Source of the DNA: JAEULH01 sp963746275
Lineage (GTDB): Bacteria > Pseudomonadota > Alphaproteobacteria > Rhodospirillales > Defluviicoccaceae
Reading direction: 5' to 3'
DNA length: 64,000 bases
Assembly (NCBI GenBank): GCA_963746275.1
Contig: CAVVAX010000003.1
Location: forward strand, 1 to 64,000
Positions 1 through 8,288 of the stretch are shown one piece after another. The stretch's first letter is position 1. Every line of letters begins with the position of its first letter. Both the position numbers and the translations under genes were made by a program. The notes below the pieces were generated by a model. That model was not told where the DNA came from. It saw only the letters and a program-made list of their open reading frames with translations, and searched no databases.

Positions 1-1269
1 GTTGAGCACGGCGAACTCCGGGACGGCGAGAACGTCCCGCGGCCCGAGCGGCGACGTGATCTCGACGCTGGCGTACATGCCGGCCTTGAGCAGGCCGTCG
101 GGGTTGGGGATCTCGATTCGCACCTTGGCGGTGCGCGTTTCGGCGCCGACGGTCGGGTAGATGAAGGCGACACGACCGGTGAAGCTCCGGCCAGGGTAGG
201 CCTTGACGCCGACCATCGCCTCCTGGCCGATCTGCACGCCGGCGAGGTCCTGTTCGAAGACATCGGCGATGACCCAGACGGCCGACAAGTCAACGATCCG
301 GTAGAGCGCATCGCCCCGCATGAACCGCATCCCCTGGACCGACGGCTTCTCAATCACGGTGCCGGTGACCGGCGATGGGATCGTCACCCGCGCCCGCGGC
401 TCCCCGCCGCGCTTGAGGCTCGCCAGCGTGCCCGCGGGGACGTCGAGGAAGCGCAGCCGCTGTTCGGCTCCCGCCAGCAGCTGGCGCGAGGTCCCCGCAC
501 CCTCGCCGCCGCCGCCCTCCGCGATCGACTGGCGCAGCAGCGCGTACTCCTGTTGCGCCAGGACCAGGTCCGGCGAGTAGACCTCCATCAGCGGCTGCCC
601 TTGGCGCACGGTCTGGCCGGTGGTGTTGACCAGGAGCCGCTCGATCCAGCCCTCGTAGCGGGTCGAGACGACATACGTCCCCCGCTCGTCGAACTGCACC
701 GTGCCGACCGCGCGCACCGGGCGAACGAGGTTGCGACGGGCCACCGGTTCGCTCTGCACGCCGATCATCTGGATCCGCTCGGGCGAGATCCGGACGACGC
801 CTTGTGCGGCGGCTTCGGCCTCCTCGGCATAGACCGGGATGTAGTCCATGCCCATCGGGTCCCTTTTTGGCACCGGCGAGGTGTCCGGCAGGCCCATGGG
901 GTTGCGGTAGTAAAGCGGCTTGCGCTCCCCCTGGGCAGGTCGAGCCGCCGCTGCCGGGGCCTCTTCGCCATGCTGATGCGCCGGGGCTTCGGCCGAACCT
1001 TCGTCGGCATAGACGGGGATGTAGTCCATCCCCATCGCGTCCGTCTTCGGCACCGGCGAGGTGTCCGCCCCTCCCATCGGGTCCTTGTAGTAGAGCACCG
1101 CCCGTGCGCCCGGCTCGGCCCGGTCGCCATGGCCGGCGTGCTCGTTCACCCGCTCGGAACCGGCTAACCAGGCGGGAGGAGCCTGCTGCTGCTCCGACAG
1201 CCAGTAGCCGCCGGCGAGCCCGAGGGCGGCGGCGAGGAGCGCCACGGCGGCGAACGCGAACCACCTCAC
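1..1269 (-). CDS. cusB: RND efflux periplasmic adaptor subunit (CusB/HlyD family), 3' end outside window
   Basis: Membrane-fusion subunit expected to link an inner-membrane RND metal pump to the outer-membrane channel encoded just upstream. It starts at a GTG (1269-1267) that overlaps the TGA of the TolC-type gene in a 4-base GTGA, so the two are translationally coupled. The 423 visible residues have an N-terminal hydrophobic anchor (FAFAAVALLAAALGLAGG), then two consecutive heavy-metal-binding domains near residues 59 and 119 (YYKDPMGGADTSPVP and YYRNPMGLPDTSPVP, each ending MGMDYIPVY), then the barrel-sandwich hybrid and beta-barrel regions. The frame is open to base 1, so the C-terminus and probably the RND pump gene lie to the left. 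Substrate (Cu, Ag, Zn or Co) cannot be fixed from sequence alone. Confidence 0.9.
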   Translation of the reverse strand, partial: MRWFAFAAVALLAAALGLAGGYWLSEQQQAPPAWLAGSERVNEHAGHGDRAEPGARAVLYYKDPMGGADTSPVPKTDAMGMDYIPVYADEGSAEAPAHQHGEEAPAAAARPAQGERKPLYYRNPMGLPDTSPVPKRDPMGMDYIPVYAEEAEAAAQGVVRISPERIQMIGVQSEPVARRNLVRPVRAVGTVQFDERGTYVVSTRYEGWIERLLVNTTGQTVRQGQPLMEVYSPDLVLAQQEYALLRQSIAEGGGGEGAGTSRQLLAGAEQRLRFLDVPAGTLASLKRGGEPRARVTIPSPVTGTVIEKPSVQGMRFMRGDALYRIVDLSAVWVIADVFEQDLAGVQIGQEAMVGVKAYPGRSFTGRVAFIYPTVGAETRTAKVRIEIPNPDGLLKAGMYASVEITSPLGPRDVLAVPEFAVLN

Positions 1270-2591
1270 AGCTCTTCTCCGATCACCCGCTCGATCTCGG
1301 CGAGGCGCACCTGTTGCAAAGCCAGCAGGGTGACGCGGTCCAGTGCCACGCGCAGCACCGCCTGCTCGGCCAGCAGCACGGCCGGCAGATCGACCCGGCC
1401 AAGCTGGTAGCCGGCCAAAGCCGACTGCAGCACCACCTTGGTCTGCGGGATATTGACGTCGTTCAGGATCCGCTCGCCATGCTGGGCCGAGACCAGGGCC
1501 GCGTGTGCGATGCCGATCTGGCTTTGCAGGTCGAGGCTGGTGGTTTCGCGGCGGGCCTGCGACGCCGCGAGCCTCGCCTGCGCCTCGCCTTCCCGTGCCC
1601 GGCGCAGGCCCCACTGCAACGGCACGTCGAAGGACACCATCGCCTCGTAGCCACCGAAGTCGCGGTCACGGCCTTCGTCCCTATCGAAGACCGAGAGGCC
1701 AAGGGTCACGTCCGGATACCAGTTTCTCCGCACCAGCTCCGCCGCGCGGCGGTCGGCGGTGATGCGCGCCGCATCCATCGCCAGCTCAGGACTGGCCTGC
1801 CGCGCCCGATCGATGAGGGCTTCGAGCCCGAGCGCCTCCGGTGGTGGAACAGGCCGCAGCTCCGCCGGCGGCGCCAGGGGAGTCGCGACCGGCCGGTTGA
1901 GCAGGGCGTTCAGCTGCGCTTGCCACGTCCGGCGGTCGCCACCGAGGCGTGCCAGGTCCGCCTGCAGCCTGCCGCGCTCCACCTCGGCCATGACCGCCTC
2001 CTGCTGGCCGCCGGCACCTTGCGCGTAGCGGCTTTGGGCGACGCGGGCGATGGCCGCCACTGTTTCCAGCAACTCCTCGTTGATGCGGATCGCCTGCTCG
2101 GTCGCGTAGGCGTTGGCGAACACCACCTTGATCCGGGCCGCCAGCTCGGTCTCGACGGCGCGGCGCTGCCCGGCGGCGGCGTCCGCTTCCGCCATCGCCA
2201 TCTTCCGCTCCAGGCCGAGTTTCCCCCACAGCGGGATCGTCTGCTCGACCGTGTACTTGATGCGGCCGAGCGTGTCCGGGGCGTAGCGGTTGCCGTCGCC
2301 GGTGATGTCCTCGAACTCGGTGCGCAGCATCGGGTCCGGGTAGCGCCCAGTGGCGCCGACCCGAAGCTGCGCCGCATGAGCGTCGAGCGCCGCCGCCGCC
2401 AGCGCCGGGTTCATCGCCCGGGCAGTCGCCAGCATCTCGTTCAGCGACCGGCCGAGCGGCTCTCCGGCGCCTCTGCCCGGCGCGGCCTGCACCAGCGGCC
2501 CCTCGGCCGCCACCGCAGGCGACGGAGAGAGGAAGCCGGCGAACAGGCAATAGAGGGCGAGGGGCGCGAAACGCCGCATGCCGTTCGGCAT
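1266..2591 (-). CDS. TolC-family outer-membrane efflux protein (CusC/CzcC type)
   Basis: Outer-membrane channel of a tripartite heavy-metal efflux system. The protein is 441 residues, normal for the family, with a signal peptide ending near AVA (residue about 28). It shows two repeats of the long helical TolC fold, with family-like patterns such as NPALAAA near residue 61, a VEQTIPLWGK stretch, and a second-half equivalent FDVPLQWG. It is the first gene of the operon and overlaps the adaptor gene by 4 bases. The start at 2591 (MPNGMRRF) is used; an internal Met at 2579 (MRRFAPLAL) is an equally credible signal-peptide start. A divergent two-component system probably controls it. Confidence 0.9.
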   Translation of the reverse strand: MPNGMRRFAPLALYCLFAGFLSPSPAVAAEGPLVQAAPGRGAGEPLGRSLNEMLATARAMNPALAAAALDAHAAQLRVGATGRYPDPMLRTEFEDITGDGNRYAPDTLGRIKYTVEQTIPLWGKLGLERKMAMAEADAAAGQRRAVETELAARIKVVFANAYATEQAIRINEELLETVAAIARVAQSRYAQGAGGQQEAVMAEVERGRLQADLARLGGDRRTWQAQLNALLNRPVATPLAPPAELRPVPPPEALGLEALIDRARQASPELAMDAARITADRRAAELVRRNWYPDVTLGLSVFDRDEGRDRDFGGYEAMVSFDVPLQWGLRRAREGEAQARLAASQARRETTSLDLQSQIGIAHAALVSAQHGERILNDVNIPQTKVVLQSALAGYQLGRVDLPAVLLAEQAVLRVALDRVTLLALQQVRLAEIERVIGEEL

Positions 2592-3025
2592 CTAGGCGAC
2601 GTGGCGCGTGCGGTTTGGGCAGATCGAGCCCAAAATGGAGCGCTTGCGCTTCTGGCGGCGGTACCGGCAGGCGGGCCAGGAACTCATTTGGCCTCCGAAG
2701 CATGACCTGTGGACGACCAGGAAACCGTACCCGCACGGCGTCTCCGCAATTTTGCCGGATTGTAAAAAAGAGTTGCCGGCTCCGCCCGTGCACGTCCCCG
2801 CACGGGAAACACTTCGTTACCGGGCGGCAAAGCACCAGCATCGTCGAGCGCGTACGGTGTCTTCGACCCGCTTGCCAGAGGAACGCGATCGTCGTCTACC
2901 TGTTCTGCGCCGACGGGGGGATGAAGGTCGTGCTCGCCCTGACCTTGCCGGGGCAACGTCAGCAGCTCGGCCGCTACGCGCCCCATTGGGCTGGGCGGAT
3001 GGACTGAAGGGCCGATGGACTAAGG
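2592..3025. other. 434-bp divergent control region between efflux operon and two-component genes
   Basis: No convincing gene is present. ORFs of 100-150 codons in several frames are arginine- and serine-rich shadows without any recognisable family. It should carry the promoters for both divergent units. It contains two perfect 7-bp inverted repeats, at 2614-2634 and at 2785-2806 (CCCGTGC / GCACGGG). Confidence 0.6.
2614..2634. promoter_or_regulatory. Candidate operator: perfect dyad upstream of the efflux operon
   Basis: TTTGGGC (2614-2620), a 7-nt spacer, then GCCCAAA (2628-2634). The dyad lies 23 bp upstream of the TolC-type start codon on the divergent side, where a DNA-binding regulator of the metal operon could sit. 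It does not match the classic CusR box, so the regulator is unknown. Confidence 0.35.
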
Positions 3026-3742
3026 ATGGACCGGGAAGCGCACATCCTCGTCGTCGATGACGATAGCCAGGTGCGGACCCTCCTCGGGCAGTTCCTGCGC
3101 GAGAACGGCTACCGGGTCACCGGCGCCCGCGACGGCCGCGAGATGCGTGAGACGCTGGCCGGCGCGGTGATCGACCTGATCATCCTCGACCTGATGCTTC
3201 CCGGGACCTCCGGGATCGATCTCTGCCGGGAGCTGCGCAAAGCATCCTCGGTTCCGGTGATCATGCTCACCGCCAAGGGCGAGGATACCGACCGCATCGT
3301 CGGCCTCGAGGTGGGCGCCGACGACTATCTGCCCAAGCCGTTCAATCCGCGCGAGCTCTTGGCGCGCATCCGCGCCGTCCTGCGCCGCGCCGCCGCCGGG
3401 CCGCGAGAGGCGGCGGCGGGTGGCCGGATGATCACCTTCGCCGGCTGGACGCTGGACACCCTGCGCCGCGAGGTGACGTCGCCGGCCGGGGTCGTCGTCG
3501 ACCTCAGCGGCGGCGAGTATGACGTGCTGATCGCGCTCGTCGAACACCCGAACCGCATCCTCTCGCGCGAGCAGCTGCTGGAGCTGGCGCGCAACCGCGC
3601 CTCCAACCCGTTCGACCGCAGCATCGACGTCCAGATCAGCCGCATTCGCCGCAAGTTCGAAAGCGACGGGAGCGCGCCGCCGCTGATCAAGACGGTGCGG
3701 GGCGCCGGCTACATCTTCCTGCCGACGGTCAAGCGGTGCTGA
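3026..3742 (+). CDS. OmpR/PhoB-family response regulator next to metal efflux genes
   Basis: DNA-binding response regulator of 238 residues. The N-terminal receiver has the acidic pair D11/D12, phospho-acceptor D55 in LDLMLPG, T82 and K104 in PKPF, so all catalytic positions are intact. The C-terminal half is a winged-helix domain (GGEYDVLIAL, then DVQISRIRRKF and TVRGAGYIF). The following kinase gene overlaps its end by 7 bases. Position divergent to the efflux operon suggests a metal-responsive role such as CopR/CusR; that is inference. Confidence 0.93.
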   Translation: MDREAHILVVDDDSQVRTLLGQFLRENGYRVTGARDGREMRETLAGAVIDLIILDLMLPGTSGIDLCRELRKASSVPVIMLTAKGEDTDRIVGLEVGADDYLPKPFNPRELLARIRAVLRRAAAGPREAAAGGRMITFAGWTLDTLRREVTSPAGVVVDLSGGEYDVLIALVEHPNRILSREQLLELARNRASNPFDRSIDVQISRIRRKFESDGSAPPLIKTVRGAGYIFLPTVKRC

Positions 3743-5100
3743 GGCGGCTGATCCCCGATACGCTTGCCGGGCGCACGACCGTCATCTTGCTGTTCAGCCT
3801 CGGCCTGTTCCATCTCTGGAGCATCTGGATCTACCAGCTCGGCATCGAGGAGCTGCTGGGGAGCACGCGGGAAGAGCACCTCGCCGAGCATCTAATCTCC
3901 GTGCAGCGCGTGGTCGCCGGCCTGCCCGTGAACGAGCGGGAACGGACGGCGCATACGTTGTCCACCGCAACCATGAAGATCCATTGGAGCGCGCGCAGCC
4001 TGGTGAACCCGCCACGCTCCGAAAGCCCGCGCGCTGCGCCGATCCGCAAGCGGCTGCGGGGCCTGGCGCCCGACATCGCCGACGGCCAGGTCCGCCTCGC
4101 CTTCGCCGACGAAGGCGCTTCACCTGCGGCCGCCGACGCCGACCAGCATCTGCTACTGGCGTCGGTCCGGTTGCCGGATGAGAGCTGGCTGAACTTCAAC
4201 ATCTCGACGCTACCCGTGGCCGCCGCCGCGGATGACCACGGCGTGCTCGCCTCGATGAGCGCGATGGCGCTGGGCACCCTGCTCGTCTCGGTGTTCCTGG
4301 TCCGCTCGGTGACGGCGCCGCTACGCTCGCTTTCTGCCGCTGCCGATCGCATCGGAACCAGCGCCGCCTCGCCGGAGCTGCCGGCCGAGGGGCCGCGCGA
4401 GGTGAGGGCAGCGGCCAGCGCCTTCAATCGCATGCAGGCCCGGATCAAGCGCCTGATCGAGGACCGGACGCAGACCCTCGCCGCCGTTTCGCACGACCTG
4501 AAGACACCGATCACGCGGCTCAGGCTGCGCGCGCAGTTCGTCGCCGACCACGACCTGCGCCGGACGATCGAGAGCGATCTCGATGAGATGGAGGCGATGA
4601 TCCAGTCGACGCTCGACTTTCTGCGCGGCGACGCCACCGGGGAGGAGGTGCGCACGGTCGACATCGCCACCATCCTGGATACGGTCTGCGATCATCTCGT
4701 CGATGTCGGCCACGACGTCGTCCTGCTGGAGGCATGGTACGCGCCGCTTGCCTGCCGGCCGCTCGCGCTCAAGCGGGCGTTCGGCAACCTGGTCGAGAAC
4801 GCACTGAAATACGGGCAGAGGGCCCGCGTCGCCCTCGTCAGGGACGCCGGCGAGTACGTCGTCACCATCGCCGACGACGGCCCGGGCATCCCGCCGGCCG
4901 AGTTCGACCGGGTGTTCGATCCCTTCTACCGGCTGGAAAGCAGCCGCAGCCGCGAGACCGGCGGCACGGGACTAGGGCTAACGGTCGCGCGCTCCACGGT
5001 CCTCGCCCATGGCGGCGAGGTTCGGCTCGCGAACCAGGACGGCGGCGGCTTGTGCGTCACCGTCCGCCTGCCGGCGCCGCCGCCTGCGCAGGGGCCGTAG
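3736..5100 (+). CDS. EnvZ-like sensor histidine kinase
   Basis: Membrane sensor kinase of 454 residues, partner of the preceding response regulator. It starts at GTG 3736, overlapping the regulator stop by 7 bases. Two membrane segments (about 12-35 and 168-188) flank a periplasmic sensor of about 130 residues. A HAMP segment follows, then the H-box with H253 in AAVSHDLKTPITR, the N-box NLVENALKYG, G1 DDGPGIP and G2 GGTGLGL. The periplasmic domain has no metal-binding cluster I can point to, so the signal is not evident. Confidence 0.92.
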   Translation: MLRRLIPDTLAGRTTVILLFSLGLFHLWSIWIYQLGIEELLGSTREEHLAEHLISVQRVVAGLPVNERERTAHTLSTATMKIHWSARSLVNPPRSESPRAAPIRKRLRGLAPDIADGQVRLAFADEGASPAAADADQHLLLASVRLPDESWLNFNISTLPVAAAADDHGVLASMSAMALGTLLVSVFLVRSVTAPLRSLSAAADRIGTSAASPELPAEGPREVRAAASAFNRMQARIKRLIEDRTQTLAAVSHDLKTPITRLRLRAQFVADHDLRRTIESDLDEMEAMIQSTLDFLRGDATGEEVRTVDIATILDTVCDHLVDVGHDVVLLEAWYAPLACRPLALKRAFGNLVENALKYGQRARVALVRDAGEYVVTIADDGPGIPPAEFDRVFDPFYRLESSRSRETGGTGLGLTVARSTVLAHGGEVRLANQDGGGLCVTVRLPAPPPAQGP

Positions 5101-5150
5101 CGGCGCCGCTCCGTAACGGCCTCGAACTTCTCGGGGTGCGCATTTCGTGC

Positions 5151-5183
5151 GCTCCTCCCGAACTCCTCCCGAGCTCCTCCCGT
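5151..5183. repeat. 11-bp tandem repeat, three copies
   Basis: GCTCCTCCCGA, ACTCCTCCCGA and GCTCCTCCCGT follow one another directly, in the gap between the kinase gene and the convergent methyltransferase gene. The period is 11 bp, the same as two other intergenic tandem repeats in this window. Confidence 0.8.
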
Positions 5184-5217
5184 CGGCGTGGTTTGCGGAA
5201 AGGGTACGCTCGACCGG

Positions 5218-5859
5218 TTAGGCCTGGGCGATGGCCCAGGTCATCACCGGAAGAGCGGGGTCGTTCTTCAGGCTCCGGCCGAATCCGTACATCCGCCAAC
5301 CATGGCGGAAGTTGGCGACCGCGCACCGCCGGTTCCACCACGACCCGGTCCTGATCTTCGCCGCCTCGAACCCAGCGTCCTCCAACAGCCAGCGCAGGCC
5401 GCTATCCGTCCAGCGAGTGCAGTCGTCGGGGTAGCCGTGGACCTTCAGCAGGAACGGCGCAAAGCAGAGGAAGTGGCCGCCGGGACGCAGCATGGCACGG
5501 ACGTTCCGCGCGGCGGTCCAGGGTGTGCGCACGTGCTCGAAGACCTGATCGGCGATGATCAGGTCGAACCGCTCGGAAAGAACGTCGCGGCAGATGTCGA
5601 AGTCGGGAAAGGAGACGGTCCTGTACGACCGGAAGGGAAGCTGCCGCCAGTAGTGCCCGGGCGCGATCTCGAGTGTGTCGAGCGCGGCAATGCCCACCTC
5701 GTCGAGCCAGGCCCGCGCCTGCCGGTAGGCGACAATGCGCACCCAATGCGTCGCATCGAACCCGACCGCCTGGAGAACCCGCCGAAGCCGCTGGCGATCA
5801 AAGCGCCCGAGAAGCGCCGCCTTGAGCGCGCCGGGCGCATCGCTGCTCGTCGATCCCAT
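5218..5859 (-). CDS. SAM-dependent methyltransferase (Methyltransf_11-like)
   Basis: A 213-residue class I methyltransferase fold. The SAM-binding strand region is unusual (LDTLEIAPGHYW in place of the common glycine-rich motif), followed by FDLIIADQVFEHV and LRPGGHFLCFAPF, which are the usual post-I motifs of small-molecule or lipid methyltransferases. I place the start at the ATG 5859 (MGSTSSD), because the 33 codons upstream in frame are low-quality. No partner gene indicates the substrate. It converges on the kinase gene and lies next to the CRISPR remnant. Confidence 0.75.
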   Translation of the reverse strand: MGSTSSDAPGALKAALLGRFDRQRLRRVLQAVGFDATHWVRIVAYRQARAWLDEVGIAALDTLEIAPGHYWRQLPFRSYRTVSFPDFDICRDVLSERFDLIIADQVFEHVRTPWTAARNVRAMLRPGGHFLCFAPFLLKVHGYPDDCTRWTDSGLRWLLEDAGFEAAKIRTGSWWNRRCAVANFRHGWRMYGFGRSLKNDPALPVMTWAIAQA

Positions 5860-6088
5860 CTTGGTTCCGCCGTTTCCTTGCGAGCGGGCGGAAGCTACTC
5901 GACGCGGCCAGGGATGGCAACGAAGCGGTGCTGCGCAGAAACCTCTGGGTACGTGCATTCGCTCCGCGCGGCTCGCGATGCCGCAGATCGGCGAATTTCA
6001 TCTTTGTTTCCATGAGGTACACCCGCTCCGCCCGGTTCGCGCCGACACGCCAATTCCTCGTTCTTGAACATCGTGTAAACTGCACGCG

Positions 6089-6186
6089 GTCGCTCTCCGC
6101 GCGAGAGCGCGCATTGAAACTCGCGGGCGAGGGCCGTTTGCGTGGTGAAGCGACGTCGCTCCCCGCGCGGGAGCGCGGATTGAAAC
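6089..6186 (+). CRISPR. Orphan mini-CRISPR: two 32-nt repeats and one 34-nt spacer (type I-C-like repeat)
   Basis: Repeat 1 is 6089-6120, spacer 6121-6154, repeat 2 6155-6186. The repeats begin GTCGCTC and end ATTGAAAC, contain a 7-bp hairpin stem, and resemble the 32-nt repeats of type I-C arrays; a 34-nt spacer also fits that type. The copies differ at repeat positions 8, 16 and 24; the changes at 8 (C/T) and 16 (G/A) are paired in the stem. No cas gene is in the window and no third repeat is found at the expected distance on either side. Confidence 0.75.
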
Positions 6187-6313
6187 CAATCCCCAAAACT
6201 GCGATCAAAACTCGCGGCGGTCACGTCCCTGGTGATGGTGTAGCTGGCGGAGGCAGCCGCGAGCGAGCGCGCCGTGGGGTAGCGCTGTAGCGAGCGAGCG
6301 GCGGCTTGGCTGG

Positions 6314-6580
6314 TCAGCGATGGTTCGCCGATAAGGTTGGGTTGCGAACATCAACCTGGAACCAGATATGTGGGCGATTGGCGGCCCTAAGGCGGTGTTG
6401 GTCCTCGATGAGTGCAGGGTCGCCGGTACTGAGCGAGCGAAGGATCGCCGCAAGCGTGGTCTTGCCTCGCCCGTTTTCGGCATAGACCAACGTCAGCGGG
6501 CTCAAAGTGAGATTTGCGCTGGCATTGACAGAGTCGAACTGGCCGACATTGCGAAGTAGGTGGAATCGCTCGATCGTCAT
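6314..6580 (-). pseudogene. N-terminal fragment of an AAA (RloC/PrrC-like AAA_13) ATPase
   Basis: Starts at ATG 6580 with TIERFHLLRNVGQFDS and a Walker A-type motif ENGRGKTTLAAILRSL, typical of the start of large AAA_13 ATPases related to anticodon-nuclease defence proteins. It then loses similarity after about 80 residues and stops at 6314. Normal family members are many hundreds of residues long, so this is a 5' stub. It lies between the orphan CRISPR and conjugation-gene fragments. Confidence 0.65.
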
Positions 6581-6872
6581 GACACCCCCGGGCACCAGGG
6601 ATTCATAGCGGAATTGGCCGCAAGCAAAAGAAGTCTGATGTCAACTGTCGCTTGAGTGCGCTCACCAGGCGTTCATCGTCTGCTCTGGCATCCTCGTTCG
6701 CCGACGCCCTGCAGGCGATGCCAGGACTCGGCACCCCGCCGATTACCTGTCTTTCTTCGCTAGCGTACGATGACCCCCTGAGCGTTGTTGCAGCGCCCCA
6801 ATTCCTGTCCTTCCTACTCATCCCCGATCCAGGGCCGCGCGTCGCGCGGGCCCGCAAGCGAATGGGAACGAC

Positions 6873-7073
6873 GTGGCGGTCAATCACCAGCAATCGGAAG
6901 CAGCCTCACGCGGTGCACGCATGTTGCGCACCGCGCTGGGGCCTGCGGTCGCCCAATTCCTGGAAGACCCCGCGATCGTCGAGGTGATGCTCAACTCCGA
7001 TGGGCGGCTCTGGGTCGACCGGCTCTCTGACGGCCTGTCCGATACGGGAGAGCGCCTCTCGGCGGCCAGGTGA
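6873..7073 (+). pseudogene. trbB: trbB fragment (conjugal transfer ATPase, N-terminus only)
   Basis: The 66-codon frame reads like the N-terminus of P-type conjugative ATPase TrbB (RMLRTALGPAVAQFLEDP, then VMLNSDGRLWVDRL and DTGERLS). It starts at GTG 6873 and stops at 7071-7073, before any nucleotide-binding motif. It is fused directly to an internal piece of trbE, so most of trbB and the genes between are deleted. Confidence 0.75.
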
Positions 7074-7595
7074 TGACCAACGAGGCGTCCGCGCTCGTCG
7101 ACACCGACGCTGCGAACAAGGCCGCCGACGCCGACATGGCCCTGCAGGAGCTTGGGGCCGACTATGCCGGCCAGGCCTATGTGACTGCCCCGTCACCGTC
7201 TGGGACGCCGATCCGCGCACGGCCGACGAGAAGCTGCGTTTGGTGGAAAAAGTGATCCAGGGCCGCGACTTCACCGCGATGCCCGAGACCATCAACGGCG
7301 TTCACGCCTGGCTCGGTTCGCTGCCCGGTCATATCTACGCCAACGTCCGGCAGCCGCCGATATCCACCCTGAACCTCGCCCACATGATCCCGCTCTCGGC
7401 GGTGTGGGCGGGGCCGGAAAGCGACGAGCATTTCGGTGCGCCGCCGCTGCTCTATGGCAAGACCGAGGGCAGCGCGCCGTTTCGCTTTTCGCTGCATGTC
7501 GGCGACGTTGGCCACGCTGGTCGTCGGGCCGACGGGCGCGGGCAAGTCCGTGCTGCTCGCGCTCATCGCGCTTCAATTCCGGCGCTATCAGGGAT
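7073..7595 (+). pseudogene. trbE: trbE (VirB4-family) internal fragment with frameshifts
   Basis: Three successive reading frames together give the middle of TrbE: ALQELGADYAGQAYVT (to about 7190), then VTVWDADPRTADEKLRLVEK through SLPGHIYANVRQPPISTLNL to FRFSLHVGDVGH (about 7190-7510), then LVVGPTGAGKSVLLAL with an intact Walker A (about 7520-7580). At least two frameshifts separate them. It joins an inverted integrase fragment near 7595. This is a relic of a conjugative element type IV secretion gene. Confidence 0.75.
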
Positions 7596-8047
7596 CTTGG
7601 CGCAGTGGGCGCGCAGGTCATCGGGCGTGATCTCGGTCAGGAGACGATTCCGCCAGACGGGCATAAGCTCTCGCTCGAAGATCGAGCGGCGCATCGCGCG
7701 CGTGCTGTCGGCCATCGGCGCGCCCGCCAGCCACTTCTCGCCGAACTCGCCGAAGCTCTTGGCTTCCTTGATCCGGCGCTTCTCCCGCTGTTTCTCGACG
7801 GCGGGGGACCGCCCCTCACTGATCGCCCGGCGCGCGTCCAGGCATAGTTCGCGAGCCCGGGCGAGCGAGATCCATCTCGGGCGTACTTGCCGAGATAGAC
7901 GGTCTCCCGCCTGCCGTTCAGCCGATAGTCGAGCCTGAAGGAGATGGCGCCCGACGGCGCGAACACGCACGTACATGCCGTCGCGGTCCGTCACCTTGCA
8001 CATTTTGGCTCTTGGTTCAGGCACTTGAGTGCCGCATCGGTCAACAT
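7596..8047 (-). pseudogene. P4-type tyrosine integrase, N-terminal fragment with frameshifts
   Basis: Starting at ATG 8047 (MLTDAALKCLNQEPK), three frames together give the arm-binding domain of a phage P4-like integrase: VTDRDGMYVRVR, then GAISFRLDYRLNGRRETVYL and ISLARARELCLDARRAISEG, then FGEFGEKWLAG and LTEITPDDLRAHC. The catalytic C-terminal domain with R-H-R-Y is missing, cut at the junction with trbE. Its 5' end faces the guaA 3' end about 240 bp away, the usual geometry of an integrase beside its attachment site. Confidence 0.78.
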
Positions 8048-8063
8048 TCGGGGCCTCCTCGCG

Positions 8064-8147
8064 GAAAAGTACCGTCACTCGGTTTTTGGAGGCCTTAGCG
8101 ACAAAAGCGCTTCCAGTTCAATGCTTTAGATCGAAAAGTACCGTCAC
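8064..8147. repeat. Two 15-bp direct repeats between integrase remnant and guaA
   Basis: GAAAAGTACCGTCAC occurs perfectly at 8064-8078 and 8133-8147. Direct repeats in the segment between an integrase gene and its target gene are often arm-type integrase-binding sites; that role is inference. A further small dyad (CCACC...GGTGG) is near 8186-8208. The rest of 8048-8288 has no gene. Confidence 0.6.
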
Positions 8148-8288
8148 GAGCCTCATTCCCCGCGACGGCCAGACGCGATTCATGCCCACCGATAGCTACC
8201 GATAGGTGGCGGTGAATTATTTAGCTAGGTTTTCAAATGGTTGCGTCGCACTGTGGCGTAGTTTCGGATACCCTCGGATGGGCAAAAA

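Noticed and set aside
2615..3007. Possible 130-codon gene between the efflux operon and the response regulator
   Set aside because: Serine/arginine/cysteine mix with no family resemblance; overlapping frames on both strands look the same, and the region is a natural divergent promoter gap.
6023..6088. A further upstream CRISPR repeat
   Set aside because: The segment at the expected distance (6023-6054) shares no more than a few bases with the repeat; a nearby TTGAAC is not enough.
8048..8288. A tRNA gene as integrase target
   Set aside because: No cloverleaf or TTCGAAT-type T-loop is visible; the guaA 3' end is the better target candidate.
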